From Clostridia bacterium (GTDB lineage: Bacteria; Bacillota; Clostridia; Christensenellales; CAG-917): a DNA stretch of 10,947 nucleotides. The stretch is taken from the NCBI GenBank assembly GCA_017500745.1, contig JAFVYE010000009.1:1-10947 (forward strand), given 5' to 3'. The translations under genes and the position numbers were made by a program. Positions 1 to 6,235 of this stretch are shown piece after piece (position 1 is the first letter of the stretch; every line of letters begins with the position of its first letter). The notes below the pieces were generated by a model. It saw only the letters and a program-made list of their open reading frames with translations. It ran no database searches and was not told the DNA's origin.

Positions 1-384
1 AAGAGAGTGTATGACCTCATTTTCAACCACATGGTCAACATCAATCGCAACATGTCAAAGGCAAAGCTTGACTGGTTTGTGGCAGAGCATGCCTCAATCG
101 CCCTTGACCTTGCAGACCTCATTGATGCAGACACCTATGGCGCAATGGGGATGTATCCCGAAACAAACTTTGTGCGTGACACGTACACAAACCTTATAGA
201 TGAAAAAGCCCCTCTTTCTGTGAGAGAACTCTCCGTCACAGGACGTGACCTCATTGACCTGGGCATTGAGGAGAGGGATAGGGGCATAGTCCTTTACGAG
301 CTCTGGCGTGAGTGCATTATGAACCCCGTGCTTCGTGACAGAGAAAAGGCGTTGCAGTATATTGCAAAAAGGAGTGGAAAATGA
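1..384 (+). CDS. cca: CCA tRNA nucleotidyltransferase, C-terminal part (5' truncated by window)
   Basis: C-terminal 127 codons of a class II CCA-adding enzyme, which adds or repairs the 3' CCA of tRNAs in the cytoplasm using CTP and ATP. The reading frame is open from base 1, so the catalytic head lies outside the window; the GTG at base 7 is not a real start. The visible part is the helical body and tail. Its clearest mark is the segment ELSVTGRDLIDLGIEERDRG (about 76-95 counting from that GTG), followed by a helix with LWRECIMNP and REKALQYI, the usual end of bacterial CCA enzymes and poly(A) polymerase relatives. The stop TGA overlaps the rmuC start in an ATGA arrangement, and the rmuC ribosome binding site AAGGAG (369-374) lies inside this gene, so the two are probably translationally coupled. 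CCA- versus A-adding activity cannot be judged without the head domain. Confidence 0.88.
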   Translation, partial: KRVYDLIFNHMVNINRNMSKAKLDWFVAEHASIALDLADLIDADTYGAMGMYPETNFVRDTYTNLIDEKAPLSVRELSVTGRDLIDLGIEERDRGIVLYELWRECIMNPVLRDREKALQYIAKRSGK

Positions 385-1733
385 CCACAGAACAACTTCT
401 TGTACTCATCCTTGTTTTTACAATCGTGTTTGCATTGATTGGCATAACTGTCAGTCTTTTGCTGTTTTACAAGACAAAAAGGAACACCGCAACAATGGGC
501 GGGGTTGACGATGCAGAAAAACTTGCAGAGGACGTCAAAAAAGAGATGGCCACCACCATCAAGATTGAAAACAGCATGTTGACCGGCGCAGTCAATGCCC
601 AAACCTCTGCCACCAAGGATATGACCACCCGCATTGACACCTTCATGCAGGACGTCACAAGAAAACTTGAGGATATGAAGGCAGACAATGCAAAAAACCT
701 CTTGGCAGTCAAAGAGGACAATCAACGTCAGCTTGAACTTGTCCGTGAGGACAACAAAGCACAGCTTGAAGCGGTGCGCAAGGACAATGAGAAACAACTT
801 GAAAAGATGAGAGAAACAGTTGATGAAAAGTTGTCTCAAAACCTTGAACAACGCTTCAATCAATCCTTCAAACTTGTGGGAGAACGCCTCACAGAAATCA
901 ACAACACCTTCAACGCCCTTCAAGGACTTCAACATGACGTCAATGATTTGAACAAGATTTTCAAAAACGTCAAGACTCGTGGCACTTGGGGGGAAGTTTC
1001 TCTTGAAAGTCTACTTTCACAAATTCTCACAGAGGACCAATATGGCAAACAAGTCAAAGTCAAAAGAGGAGAGGACACAAGAGTTGACTTTGCCATCAAG
1101 CTTCCAGGCACAGGAGATGGCACGGTGTATCTTCCCATTGACGCAAAGTTTCCCATTGAGGATTACGAGCGCCTTGTGGACGCATCAGTTGAAGGGGACA
1201 GCGCAGTTGTTGAAACCTATGCAAAGGCCCTTGGCGATGCGGTGATGAAACAAGCACGTTCAATACGTGACAAATATATCAACCCTCCTGCAACCACAGA
1301 TTTTGCAGTGATGTATCTCCCCGTTGAGGGGCTTTATGCAGAGGTTGTAAGACGAACAGAACTCCTTGGCAAGCTCCAGAATGAGTGCAAGGTTGTGGTG
1401 GCAGGCCCTACCACACTTTCAGCACTTCTCAACAGGTTGCGCATGGGATTCAGGTCCGTGGCAATTGAAAAGAAGAGCAAGGAAATCTCCAAGCTCCTTG
1501 TGCAGTTCCAAAAAGATTTTGACAAGTTCAGCCAATATCTATCAAAACTCAAGGACAACGTGGGCACAATTCAAAAGACCATTGACAACGCTCAATCAAA
1601 GAGCGCAAGCATTGGTGCTAAGCTTGCAAAAGTCACCAAGATTGACACCCCTGACAGCGTGGATCTTCTTGAGGGATTTTCAAGCACAGACGAAATAATA
1701 GAAGTGGCAACAGACTTTAATACGGAGGAATAG
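381..1733 (+). CDS. rmuC: RmuC family DNA recombination protein
   Basis: 450-residue RmuC homologue. RmuC proteins carry a PD-(D/E)XK-like nuclease-type domain and limit recombination at inverted repeats; the exact biochemical role is poorly known. Residues 6-29 are one hydrophobic segment, suggesting an N-terminal membrane anchor with the rest in the cytoplasm. Residues about 45-190 are a long charged coiled coil that includes four 11-residue repeats (99-142). The RmuC core follows: GTWGEVSLESLL (201-212), VDFAIKLPG (235-243), LPIDAKFPIEDY (251-262, with the conserved D and K), and a later helical region with GPTTLSALLNRLRMG (342-356). Length fits the family. The ATG is supported by AAGGAG six bases upstream. 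The gene lies between cca and a PHP phosphoesterase, overlapping the first by four bases and abutting the second, so it is one cistron of a nucleic-acid-processing operon. Confidence 0.93.
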   Translation: MTTEQLLVLILVFTIVFALIGITVSLLLFYKTKRNTATMGGVDDAEKLAEDVKKEMATTIKIENSMLTGAVNAQTSATKDMTTRIDTFMQDVTRKLEDMKADNAKNLLAVKEDNQRQLELVREDNKAQLEAVRKDNEKQLEKMRETVDEKLSQNLEQRFNQSFKLVGERLTEINNTFNALQGLQHDVNDLNKIFKNVKTRGTWGEVSLESLLSQILTEDQYGKQVKVKRGEDTRVDFAIKLPGTGDGTVYLPIDAKFPIEDYERLVDASVEGDSAVVETYAKALGDAVMKQARSIRDKYINPPATTDFAVMYLPVEGLYAEVVRRTELLGKLQNECKVVVAGPTTLSALLNRLRMGFRSVAIEKKSKEISKLLVQFQKDFDKFSQYLSKLKDNVGTIQKTIDNAQSKSASIGAKLAKVTKIDTPDSVDLLEGFSSTDEIIEVATDFNTEE

Positions 1734-2528
1734 ATGAAAGCAGATTTCCATTTGCATACAACTGCAAGTGACGGCAGTATGACCCCAACACAGGTTGTGG
1801 ATTGGGCAAAACGCACCGGGCTTGAAGTGATTGCAATCACCGATCACGACAGCGTGAGCGGAATCGATGAGGCCATAAAACGAGGCAAGGAAGTGGGGGT
1901 GCGTGTCATCCCCGGCATTGAGATTTCAAGCTTCTCAAATTGCGAAATCCACGTTTTAGGATACAATTTTGATTACAAAAACCCTGCATTCTTGCAAGAT
2001 CTTGCAGGAATTCAAGGCATGCGAAAGGAGCGCAACAAGGCCATTCTTGCACGCCTCAACGAGCTTGGTTTGCCCTTGTCATTCACTCCCGACATGGACG
2101 GCGTTGGACGTCTTAACATGGCCAAAGAGATGGTGGAAAGGGGGTATGTCAAGGACGTCAACGAGGCCTTTGAAAAGTATCTTGGACCCAAGGGCAAGGC
2201 CTATCAAGAGATAAAGCGCACCACCCCTATGGATGCTGTCAAGATCATCAAGAAGCATGGCGGAATTGCCTCACTTGCTCACCCCAAAAAGTATTTGCTT
2301 GACAAAAAGCTTGATCTCCTCGTGGGCGGACTCAAAGCCCACGGCCTTGACGGAATTGAGGTGGAATATCCCAGATACACCGATTACGACAAGTCCGAGT
2401 TTAGACAAATTGCAAAAAAATACGGGCTGATCATAACGGGGGGAAGCGACTTCCACGGAGATGAGGACAAGGACTTTCAAGTCAATCCAGACAAGGCAAC
2501 GCTCCGAGCTTTGAAGATAAGGTATTAA
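1734..2528 (+). CDS. PHP-domain phosphoesterase (3',5'-nucleoside bisphosphate phosphatase / 5'-3' exonuclease type)
   Basis: 264-residue PHP-family metallo-phosphoesterase of the YciV/TrpH/RnaAM type. Characterised relatives hydrolyse 3',5'-bisphosphonucleotides and trim RNA or DNA from the 5' end; the exact substrate here is inferred. All expected metal ligands are visible: DFHLHT..SDG (H6, H8, D13), AITDHD (35-39), GIEIS (E63), EIHVLGYNFD (H73), IASLAHPKK (H183) and GGSDFHG (D239, H241). The inserted region GRLNMAKEMVERGYVKDVNEAFEKYLG (125-151) is typical of this subgroup and helps separate it from histidinol phosphatase and from polymerase-linked PHP domains. The start codon immediately follows the rmuC stop; GGAGG at 1724-1728 gives good spacing. 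It is the last cistron before the intrinsic terminator at 2545-2573. Placement after cca and rmuC fits a role in RNA or DNA end metabolism. Confidence 0.9.
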   Translation: MKADFHLHTTASDGSMTPTQVVDWAKRTGLEVIAITDHDSVSGIDEAIKRGKEVGVRVIPGIEISSFSNCEIHVLGYNFDYKNPAFLQDLAGIQGMRKERNKAILARLNELGLPLSFTPDMDGVGRLNMAKEMVERGYVKDVNEAFEKYLGPKGKAYQEIKRTTPMDAVKIIKKHGGIASLAHPKKYLLDKKLDLLVGGLKAHGLDGIEVEYPRYTDYDKSEFRQIAKKYGLIITGGSDFHGDEDKDFQVNPDKATLRALKIRY

Positions 2529-2544
2529 TAAAATCCGCAACACA

Positions 2545-2573
2545 ACGCATACTATCGGTATGCGTTTTATTTT
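2545..2573 (+). terminator. Intrinsic terminator closing the cca-rmuC-PHP operon
   Basis: Perfect 8-bp stem, ACGCATAC (2545-2552) against GTATGCGT (2558-2565), with a 5-base loop and a T-rich tail TTTTATTTT (2565-2573). It begins 17 bases after the PHP stop codon. The stem is only half GC, so some read-through is plausible, which may be how the next gene is expressed, since I find no good promoter between here and its coding region. The 3' arm contains the first in-frame ATG (2560) of the VanW-like frame. Confidence 0.75.
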
Positions 2574-3408
2574 GTCAGAAAAAAGGGGATTTTTGAGGGC
2601 ATTGGCTTTGTCAATCATCATTGCACTCTGCATAGTATGTGGTATGTGCAGTATGTTTGTCGGTCAAAAAGTTGCAAGGGCAGAGGCCCCAAAGGTGGAG
2701 CTAATCTCCTCCTTTTACACCTATTACGGATATAGCGGTCCAAACCGAAAGCACAACGTTGAATTGGCTGTGAGCAAGCTGGACGGAGTGGTTGTGGCTC
2801 CAGAAGAGGAGTTCTCTTTCAACGATTTGGTTGGGCCAAGGCGAGAGGAGAGGGGGTTCAAGACAGCCCTTGTTATACAAGACGGGCAGTTTGTTGAGGG
2901 CGTTGGTGGCGGAGTGTGTCAAGTGTCAAGCACCCTATATAATGCGGTGCTTCTTGCAGACCTCACCGTCACAAAAGTTCATGCCCACTCCTTGCCCGTT
3001 GGCTACGTTGCGCCCTCATTTGATGCTATGGTGTCAAGCGCCAGCGATTTTAGGTTTGTCAACACCCTTTCGCACTCGGTAAGGATAGAGGGAGAAACAG
3101 ACGGCAAATATCTGCGATTCAACATATATGGAGTCAGGGGCAGAAAGGTGTCTCGGCGGTCCGAAACCATTGAAGTGTTGGACTTTGAAACAGAGTATCG
3201 TGATGACGACACAATATTGTTTGGGGAGGAGATTGTCCACTCAAACGGCGCCCAAGGATTGAGGTCAAAAGGTTATCTTGAATATGAAATGGGGGACAAA
3301 GTGGTGACACGGCTCATCCGCACGGACGTTTATGCCCCACAAAAAAAGGTTGTCCTCCGTGGAACAAAGCCAATTGATGAGGGGGCGGTGCTTCCCAACA
3401 CACAATGA
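2560..3408 (+). CDS. VanW-like exported protein with C-terminal G5-like region
   Basis: VanW-family protein. The family is named after a gene of some vancomycin-resistance clusters, but it is widespread in Bacillota outside resistance loci and its biochemical function is unknown. Counting from the ATG at 2560: a hydrophobic export or anchor segment at about 13-35, VanW core at about 48-190 with FSFNDLVGPRREERGF (85-100), the hallmark GGGVCQVSSTLYNAVL (116-131) and HSLPVGYVAPSFDA (143-156), then a short tail with DVYAPQKKVVLRGTKP (256-271), like the end of a G5 domain. The protein is probably outside the membrane and tied to the cell wall. The start is doubtful: ATG 2560 sits in a terminator stem and has no ribosome binding site. 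TTG 2593 follows AAAAGGGGA at 2581-2589 and leaves an intact signal segment (LRALALSIIIALCIVCG); TTG 2608 follows GAGGG at 2595-2599 with better spacing but removes the positive charge. Nothing suggests a link to glycopeptide resistance. Confidence 0.85.
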   Translation: MRFILSEKRGFLRALALSIIIALCIVCGMCSMFVGQKVARAEAPKVELISSFYTYYGYSGPNRKHNVELAVSKLDGVVVAPEEEFSFNDLVGPRREERGFKTALVIQDGQFVEGVGGGVCQVSSTLYNAVLLADLTVTKVHAHSLPVGYVAPSFDAMVSSASDFRFVNTLSHSVRIEGETDGKYLRFNIYGVRGRKVSRRSETIEVLDFETEYRDDDTILFGEEIVHSNGAQGLRSKGYLEYEMGDKVVTRLIRTDVYAPQKKVVLRGTKPIDEGAVLPNTQ

Positions 3409-3420
3409 TGACAGATTGAC

Positions 3421-3452
3421 AATTCGCTCGCAGGTGCGGGCGAATTTAATTT
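3421..3452 (+). terminator. Probable intrinsic terminator after the VanW-like gene
   Basis: An 11-bp stem with one G:U pair, AATTCGCTCGC (3421-3431) against GCGGGCGAATT (3436-3446), loop AGGT, then a modest T-rich tail TTTAATTT (3445-3452). It starts 12 bases after the VanW-like stop and stands before the promoter of the next operon. The tail is broken by two A residues, so termination strength is uncertain. Confidence 0.65.
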
Positions 3453-3472
3453 CACAAATGGCATTTGTGAAA
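3450..3472. repeat. 23-bp perfect palindrome, possible operator or second hairpin
   Basis: TTTCACAAATG (3450-3460) and CATTTGTGAAA (3462-3472) are perfect reverse complements around one central G. The palindrome overlaps the T-rich tail of the preceding hairpin and ends five bases before the -35 box of the acyltransferase promoter. As DNA it could bind a dimeric regulator; as RNA it could only form a hairpin with a slightly shorter stem. Its A+T-rich arms lack a following T run, so it is not a normal terminator. Function is not known. Confidence 0.6.
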
Positions 3473-3477
3473 GTCTA

Positions 3478-3506
3478 TTGATTTACGCCTGTCCTTGTGC
3501 TAAAAT
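3478..3506 (+). promoter_or_regulatory. Sigma-A-type promoter of the acyltransferase-phosphoglucomutase operon
   Basis: TTGATT (3478-3483), a 17-base spacer and TAAAAT (3501-3506). A TG dinucleotide at 3498-3499, one base before the -10 box, makes it an extended -10 promoter. Predicted transcription start is about 3512-3514, only 8-10 bases before the ATG at 3522, so the 5' leader would be very short and the ribosome binding site TTGGAG (3511-3516) would lie at its extreme end. Confidence 0.7.
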
Positions 3507-3521
3507 AACTTTGGAGTTATT

Positions 3522-4262
3522 ATGAAAAACACAAATTTTTTGCTTGAACAATTTGAAACTTTGTTTGCAAACGGCCTTGACAACAAGGCAATGGTCAAGG
3601 CCTTTTCACTCCTTGGCTTTGACGGATATGAAGAGGGCGATTTTGCGTTTAAACTTTGGAGTGATTATCTCCCCATAGCAGACGAGCATCCCTACACCAA
3701 CGAGCAACGCAATCTGCACGTCTTGTGGGAAGCGGTTGACCGCTCTCCTTTGTCCATCAACGTGGATTTTGCCATCCCTTTCCGCAGAATGATTGCCAAA
3801 AAGCTTTTCAAAAAGTGCGGAGATGGATTCATCGCCAACGAGGGTTGCAGGTTCAACTATGGTCATCTCATTGAGGTGGGCGATGGCGTCACTTGGAACC
3901 ATTGTTGCTATATTGACTCAAAGGGCGGAGTGTGTTTTGGCGACTTTTCAATGGTCACGGAGTACACCAAGATCTTCACTCACGGACACAGCGAAAGCGA
4001 CCATATGGTGCGCAGTTACAGCCCTGTCAAAATTGGCAAATACGTCAAGATCTACACCGCATGCACCATTCTCCCCGGGGTTGAACTTGGTGACGGAGCA
4101 GTGGTGGCAACAGGCAGTATAGTCACCAAATCCGTCCCCGAAAAAACCATGGTGGCAGGCATCCCCGCAAAGCCTGTCAGAGATAGAAAAACCGAGGGCA
4201 AAGACATGGAAGAATTCAACCATTACACCTTGACTGACAAGGCATTCCAACAAGATATTTAA
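3522..4262 (+). CDS. Hexapeptide-repeat (left-handed beta-helix) acyltransferase
   Basis: 246-residue protein with a helical N-terminal region (about 1-95) and a left-handed beta-helix acyltransferase domain (about 96-220) like those of maltose, galactoside and other sugar O-acetyltransferases, which use acetyl-CoA. Imperfect hexapeptide turns are visible: LIEVGDGVTWNHCCYIDSKG (116-135), VCFGDFSMVTEYTKIFTHGH (137-156), PVKIGKYVKIYTACTILPGV (168-187) and ELGDGAVVATGSIVTKSV (188-205). It closes with VAGIPAKPVRDRK (211-223), the usual end of the family. H154 and H156 are candidates for the catalytic base. The acceptor is not predictable; the neighbouring phosphoglucomutase hints at a sugar or glycan precursor. 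The start is supported by TTGGAG five bases upstream. Only 10 bases separate it from the next gene. The N-terminal region of roughly 95 residues is longer than in a minimal maltose acetyltransferase. Confidence 0.85.
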   Translation: MKNTNFLLEQFETLFANGLDNKAMVKAFSLLGFDGYEEGDFAFKLWSDYLPIADEHPYTNEQRNLHVLWEAVDRSPLSINVDFAIPFRRMIAKKLFKKCGDGFIANEGCRFNYGHLIEVGDGVTWNHCCYIDSKGGVCFGDFSMVTEYTKIFTHGHSESDHMVRSYSPVKIGKYVKIYTACTILPGVELGDGAVVATGSIVTKSVPEKTMVAGIPAKPVRDRKTEGKDMEEFNHYTLTDKAFQQDI

Positions 4263-4272
4263 GGAGAAACCT

Positions 4273-6012
4273 ATGGGATATATTGACAATTACAACGAGT
4301 GGCTTTTTTCAAACGAGCTTGACCAACACGACAAGGCACGCCTCCTTTCTCTCACCGAAAAGGAAAAGGAAGAGATGTTTTTTGGTCCCCTTGCTTTTGG
4401 CACCGCAGGCATGCGTGGAATCATTGACGTGGGCACAAACCGCATGAACGTGCACACGGTGAAACGTGCAACAAAAGGTCTTGCAGATTACGTCATTTCA
4501 CTTGGCAAAGAGGCCATGGAAAGAGGCGTTGTCATCTCCTATGACACACGCAGATTTTCAAGCGAGTTTGCTGTGGCTGTTGCCAAAGTGCTCAGCGCAA
4601 ACGGAGTGAAGGCATGGCTCTTTGAGGACGTTCGCCCCGTGCCCATTTGCTCATTTGCCGTGCGTCATCTTGGTGCAATATGTGGCGTCATGATCACCGC
4701 ATCACACAACCCCAAGGAGTACAACGGCTACAAGGTGTATGGAGAGGACGGAGCACAGATGTCCCCCGAAGCCACAGATAAAGTGGTCAAATTCATAGGT
4801 TCAACCCCCTATTTTGGCATAAACGAAGCAAAAGTGTCCTTTGACGGCAACAGTATAAAAGGCAAAAACAACGTTGCACTTGACGACTATATCACCATCA
4901 TTGGCAAGGACGTTGACAACAAATATTTTGACGCCATAGAAACTCAAGGACTCTCTCCCGAGGCGGTCAAGGAGTACGGCGACAAAGTGAAGATTGTCTA
5001 CACTCCCGTCCATGGCAGTGGCTATATGCCTGTGACAACCATTCTTGACAGAATGGGCATTCCTGTCAGCGTTGTCCATGATCAAGCCCTCCCCGACACC
5101 GAGTTTGGCACAGTCCGTGTGCCCAATCCTGAGGAGGCCGACACCTTGAGTTTGGGTGTTGAACTTGCAGACCAAATTGGCAGCGACATTGTCATTGGCA
5201 CAGACCCCGATGCCGACCGCATGGGCATTGCCGTCCGTGACAACGAGGGCAAATTCACCCTCCTCACAGGCAATCAAATTGGCGTCCTTCTTGCAGACTA
5301 TATTATGCGCAGAAAGACCGAAAAGGGCACTCTTCCTAAAAACGGAGCAATGGTCAAAACCATTGTCACAACCGAGCTTGCAACACGTGTTGCAGACCAC
5401 TATGGTGTCACCACTTTTGACGTGCTCACAGGGTTCAAATTTATTGGCGAAAAGATGACCACTTGGGAGCGCACAGGAGAGTACACCTACGTCTTTGGTT
5501 TTGAGGAAAGTTATGGCTCTCTTGTTGGCAATCACGCAAGAGATAAGGACGCAGTTGTTGCGTCAATGCTCTTTGCAGAGATGACTTGCTACTACTATGG
5601 ACAAGGCAAAACCGTCTATCAAGTTTTGCAAGAAATCTTTGCACGCCACGGCTACTTCATTGAAAAGACAATCTCCATCACGTTCCCCGGCCTTGACGGC
5701 ATGGACAAGATGGCGTCAATCATGAAGATGATGAGAGAAACCACCTACAAAAACGTGGCTGGCAAGAGAGTGCTGGCAGTTGATGACTTTGTCACACGCA
5801 CACGCACCGATGCAGACGGCACAAAGAGCCCTCTTGACCTCCCCAAAAGCAACGCACTCAAAATCCATCTTGACGGAGGCGACTGGATTTGTGTCCGCCC
5901 CAGCGGCACGGAGCCCAAACTGAAAATCTATGGCGCATCCTCTGCACCCACCCTTGATGATGCCAAGTTTAAGGTGGAGGAGTATCTTGACACCTTTAAG
6001 TCAATGTGTTAA
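4273..6012 (+). CDS. pgcA: Alpha-phosphoglucomutase / phosphohexomutase (PgcA type)
   Basis: 579-residue alpha-D-phosphohexomutase, close in length to Bacillus PgcA. It interconverts glucose 1-phosphate and glucose 6-phosphate in the cytoplasm, linking glycolysis to UDP-glucose, glycogen and cell-envelope glycan synthesis; some members also use mannose phosphate. Signature sites are all present: GTAGMRG (43-49), the phosphoserine loop ITASHNPKEYNGYK (141-154, S144), the metal loop GTDPDADRMGI (309-319; D311, D313, D315), the sugar-binding loop GFEESYG (409-415) and the phosphate-binding loop RPSGTEPKLKIY (542-553). No catalytic residue is missing. AAGGAG at 4261-4266, beginning inside the upstream stop codon, is six bases from the ATG. 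It is the second gene of an operon with the acyltransferase. The TAA stop runs directly into the palindromic element at 6011. Confidence 0.94.
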   Translation: MGYIDNYNEWLFSNELDQHDKARLLSLTEKEKEEMFFGPLAFGTAGMRGIIDVGTNRMNVHTVKRATKGLADYVISLGKEAMERGVVISYDTRRFSSEFAVAVAKVLSANGVKAWLFEDVRPVPICSFAVRHLGAICGVMITASHNPKEYNGYKVYGEDGAQMSPEATDKVVKFIGSTPYFGINEAKVSFDGNSIKGKNNVALDDYITIIGKDVDNKYFDAIETQGLSPEAVKEYGDKVKIVYTPVHGSGYMPVTTILDRMGIPVSVVHDQALPDTEFGTVRVPNPEEADTLSLGVELADQIGSDIVIGTDPDADRMGIAVRDNEGKFTLLTGNQIGVLLADYIMRRKTEKGTLPKNGAMVKTIVTTELATRVADHYGVTTFDVLTGFKFIGEKMTTWERTGEYTYVFGFEESYGSLVGNHARDKDAVVASMLFAEMTCYYYGQGKTVYQVLQEIFARHGYFIEKTISITFPGLDGMDKMASIMKMMRETTYKNVAGKRVLAVDDFVTRTRTDADGTKSPLDLPKSNALKIHLDGGDWICVRPSGTEPKLKIYGASSAPTLDDAKFKVEEYLDTFKSMC

Positions 6013-6132
6013 AACTGCGCTATTTTGCGCCTGACTTTGTCAGATTCACTCGCAGGATTCTCACGTACGGCAAGTACGCTACGACCCCTGCGAGTGTTTC
6101 TTCCTCGTCATCCATCAAAATATTGCAGTTTT
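6011..6132. repeat. 122-nt nested palindromic element between pgcA and the convergent operon
   Basis: The ends are 17-base imperfect inverted repeats (6011-6027 against 6116-6132, 15 of 17 matching), beginning AAAACTGC and ending GCAGTTTT. Inside are CTGAC (6031-6035) against GTCAG (6039-6043); a perfect 10-bp pair CACTCGCAGG (6047-6056) and CCTGCGAGTG (6087-6096); and within that CGTAC (6064-6068) against GTACG (6074-6078). The only part without local pairing is about 6097-6115. No open frame of note crosses it. It resembles a small non-autonomous palindromic repeat (REP or MITE-like) or a structured RNA. It starts exactly in the pgcA stop codon. No clear target-site duplication is seen. Confidence 0.6.
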
Positions 6133-6189
6133 ACAAACAAAATTGCTCATTGAACTGAACAAACTGATTTAATCACAATATGAAAAAAT

Positions 6190-6219
6190 AAAAGGAACGG
6201 AAATATCCGTTCCTTTTTT
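6190..6219. terminator. Bidirectional intrinsic terminator between convergent operons
   Basis: Perfect 12-bp stem AAAAGGAACGGA (6190-6201) against TCCGTTCCTTTT (6206-6217) with loop AATA. On the plus strand it is followed by a T run ending at 6219; on the minus strand the upstream A-rich stretch (about 6182-6193) supplies the T tract. It can therefore end transcripts from pgcA on one side and ricT on the other. Confidence 0.92.
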
Positions 6220-6235
6220 ATTTATTGATTGAGCT

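Noticed and set aside
294..935. Long antisense frame opposite cca and rmuC (213 codons)
   Set aside because: Mirrors the codon bias of rmuC, is Cys/Phe/His-rich with no recognisable domain, and has no ribosome binding site or promoter; a shadow frame.
2560..3408. Glycopeptide-resistance gene call for the VanW-like protein
   Set aside because: No vanHAX, vanS or vanR neighbours; VanW-family proteins are common in Bacillota outside resistance clusters.
4801..5535. Long antisense frame opposite pgcA (244 codons)
   Set aside because: Lies wholly within a fully conserved mutase gene and has no recognisable family features; a shadow frame.
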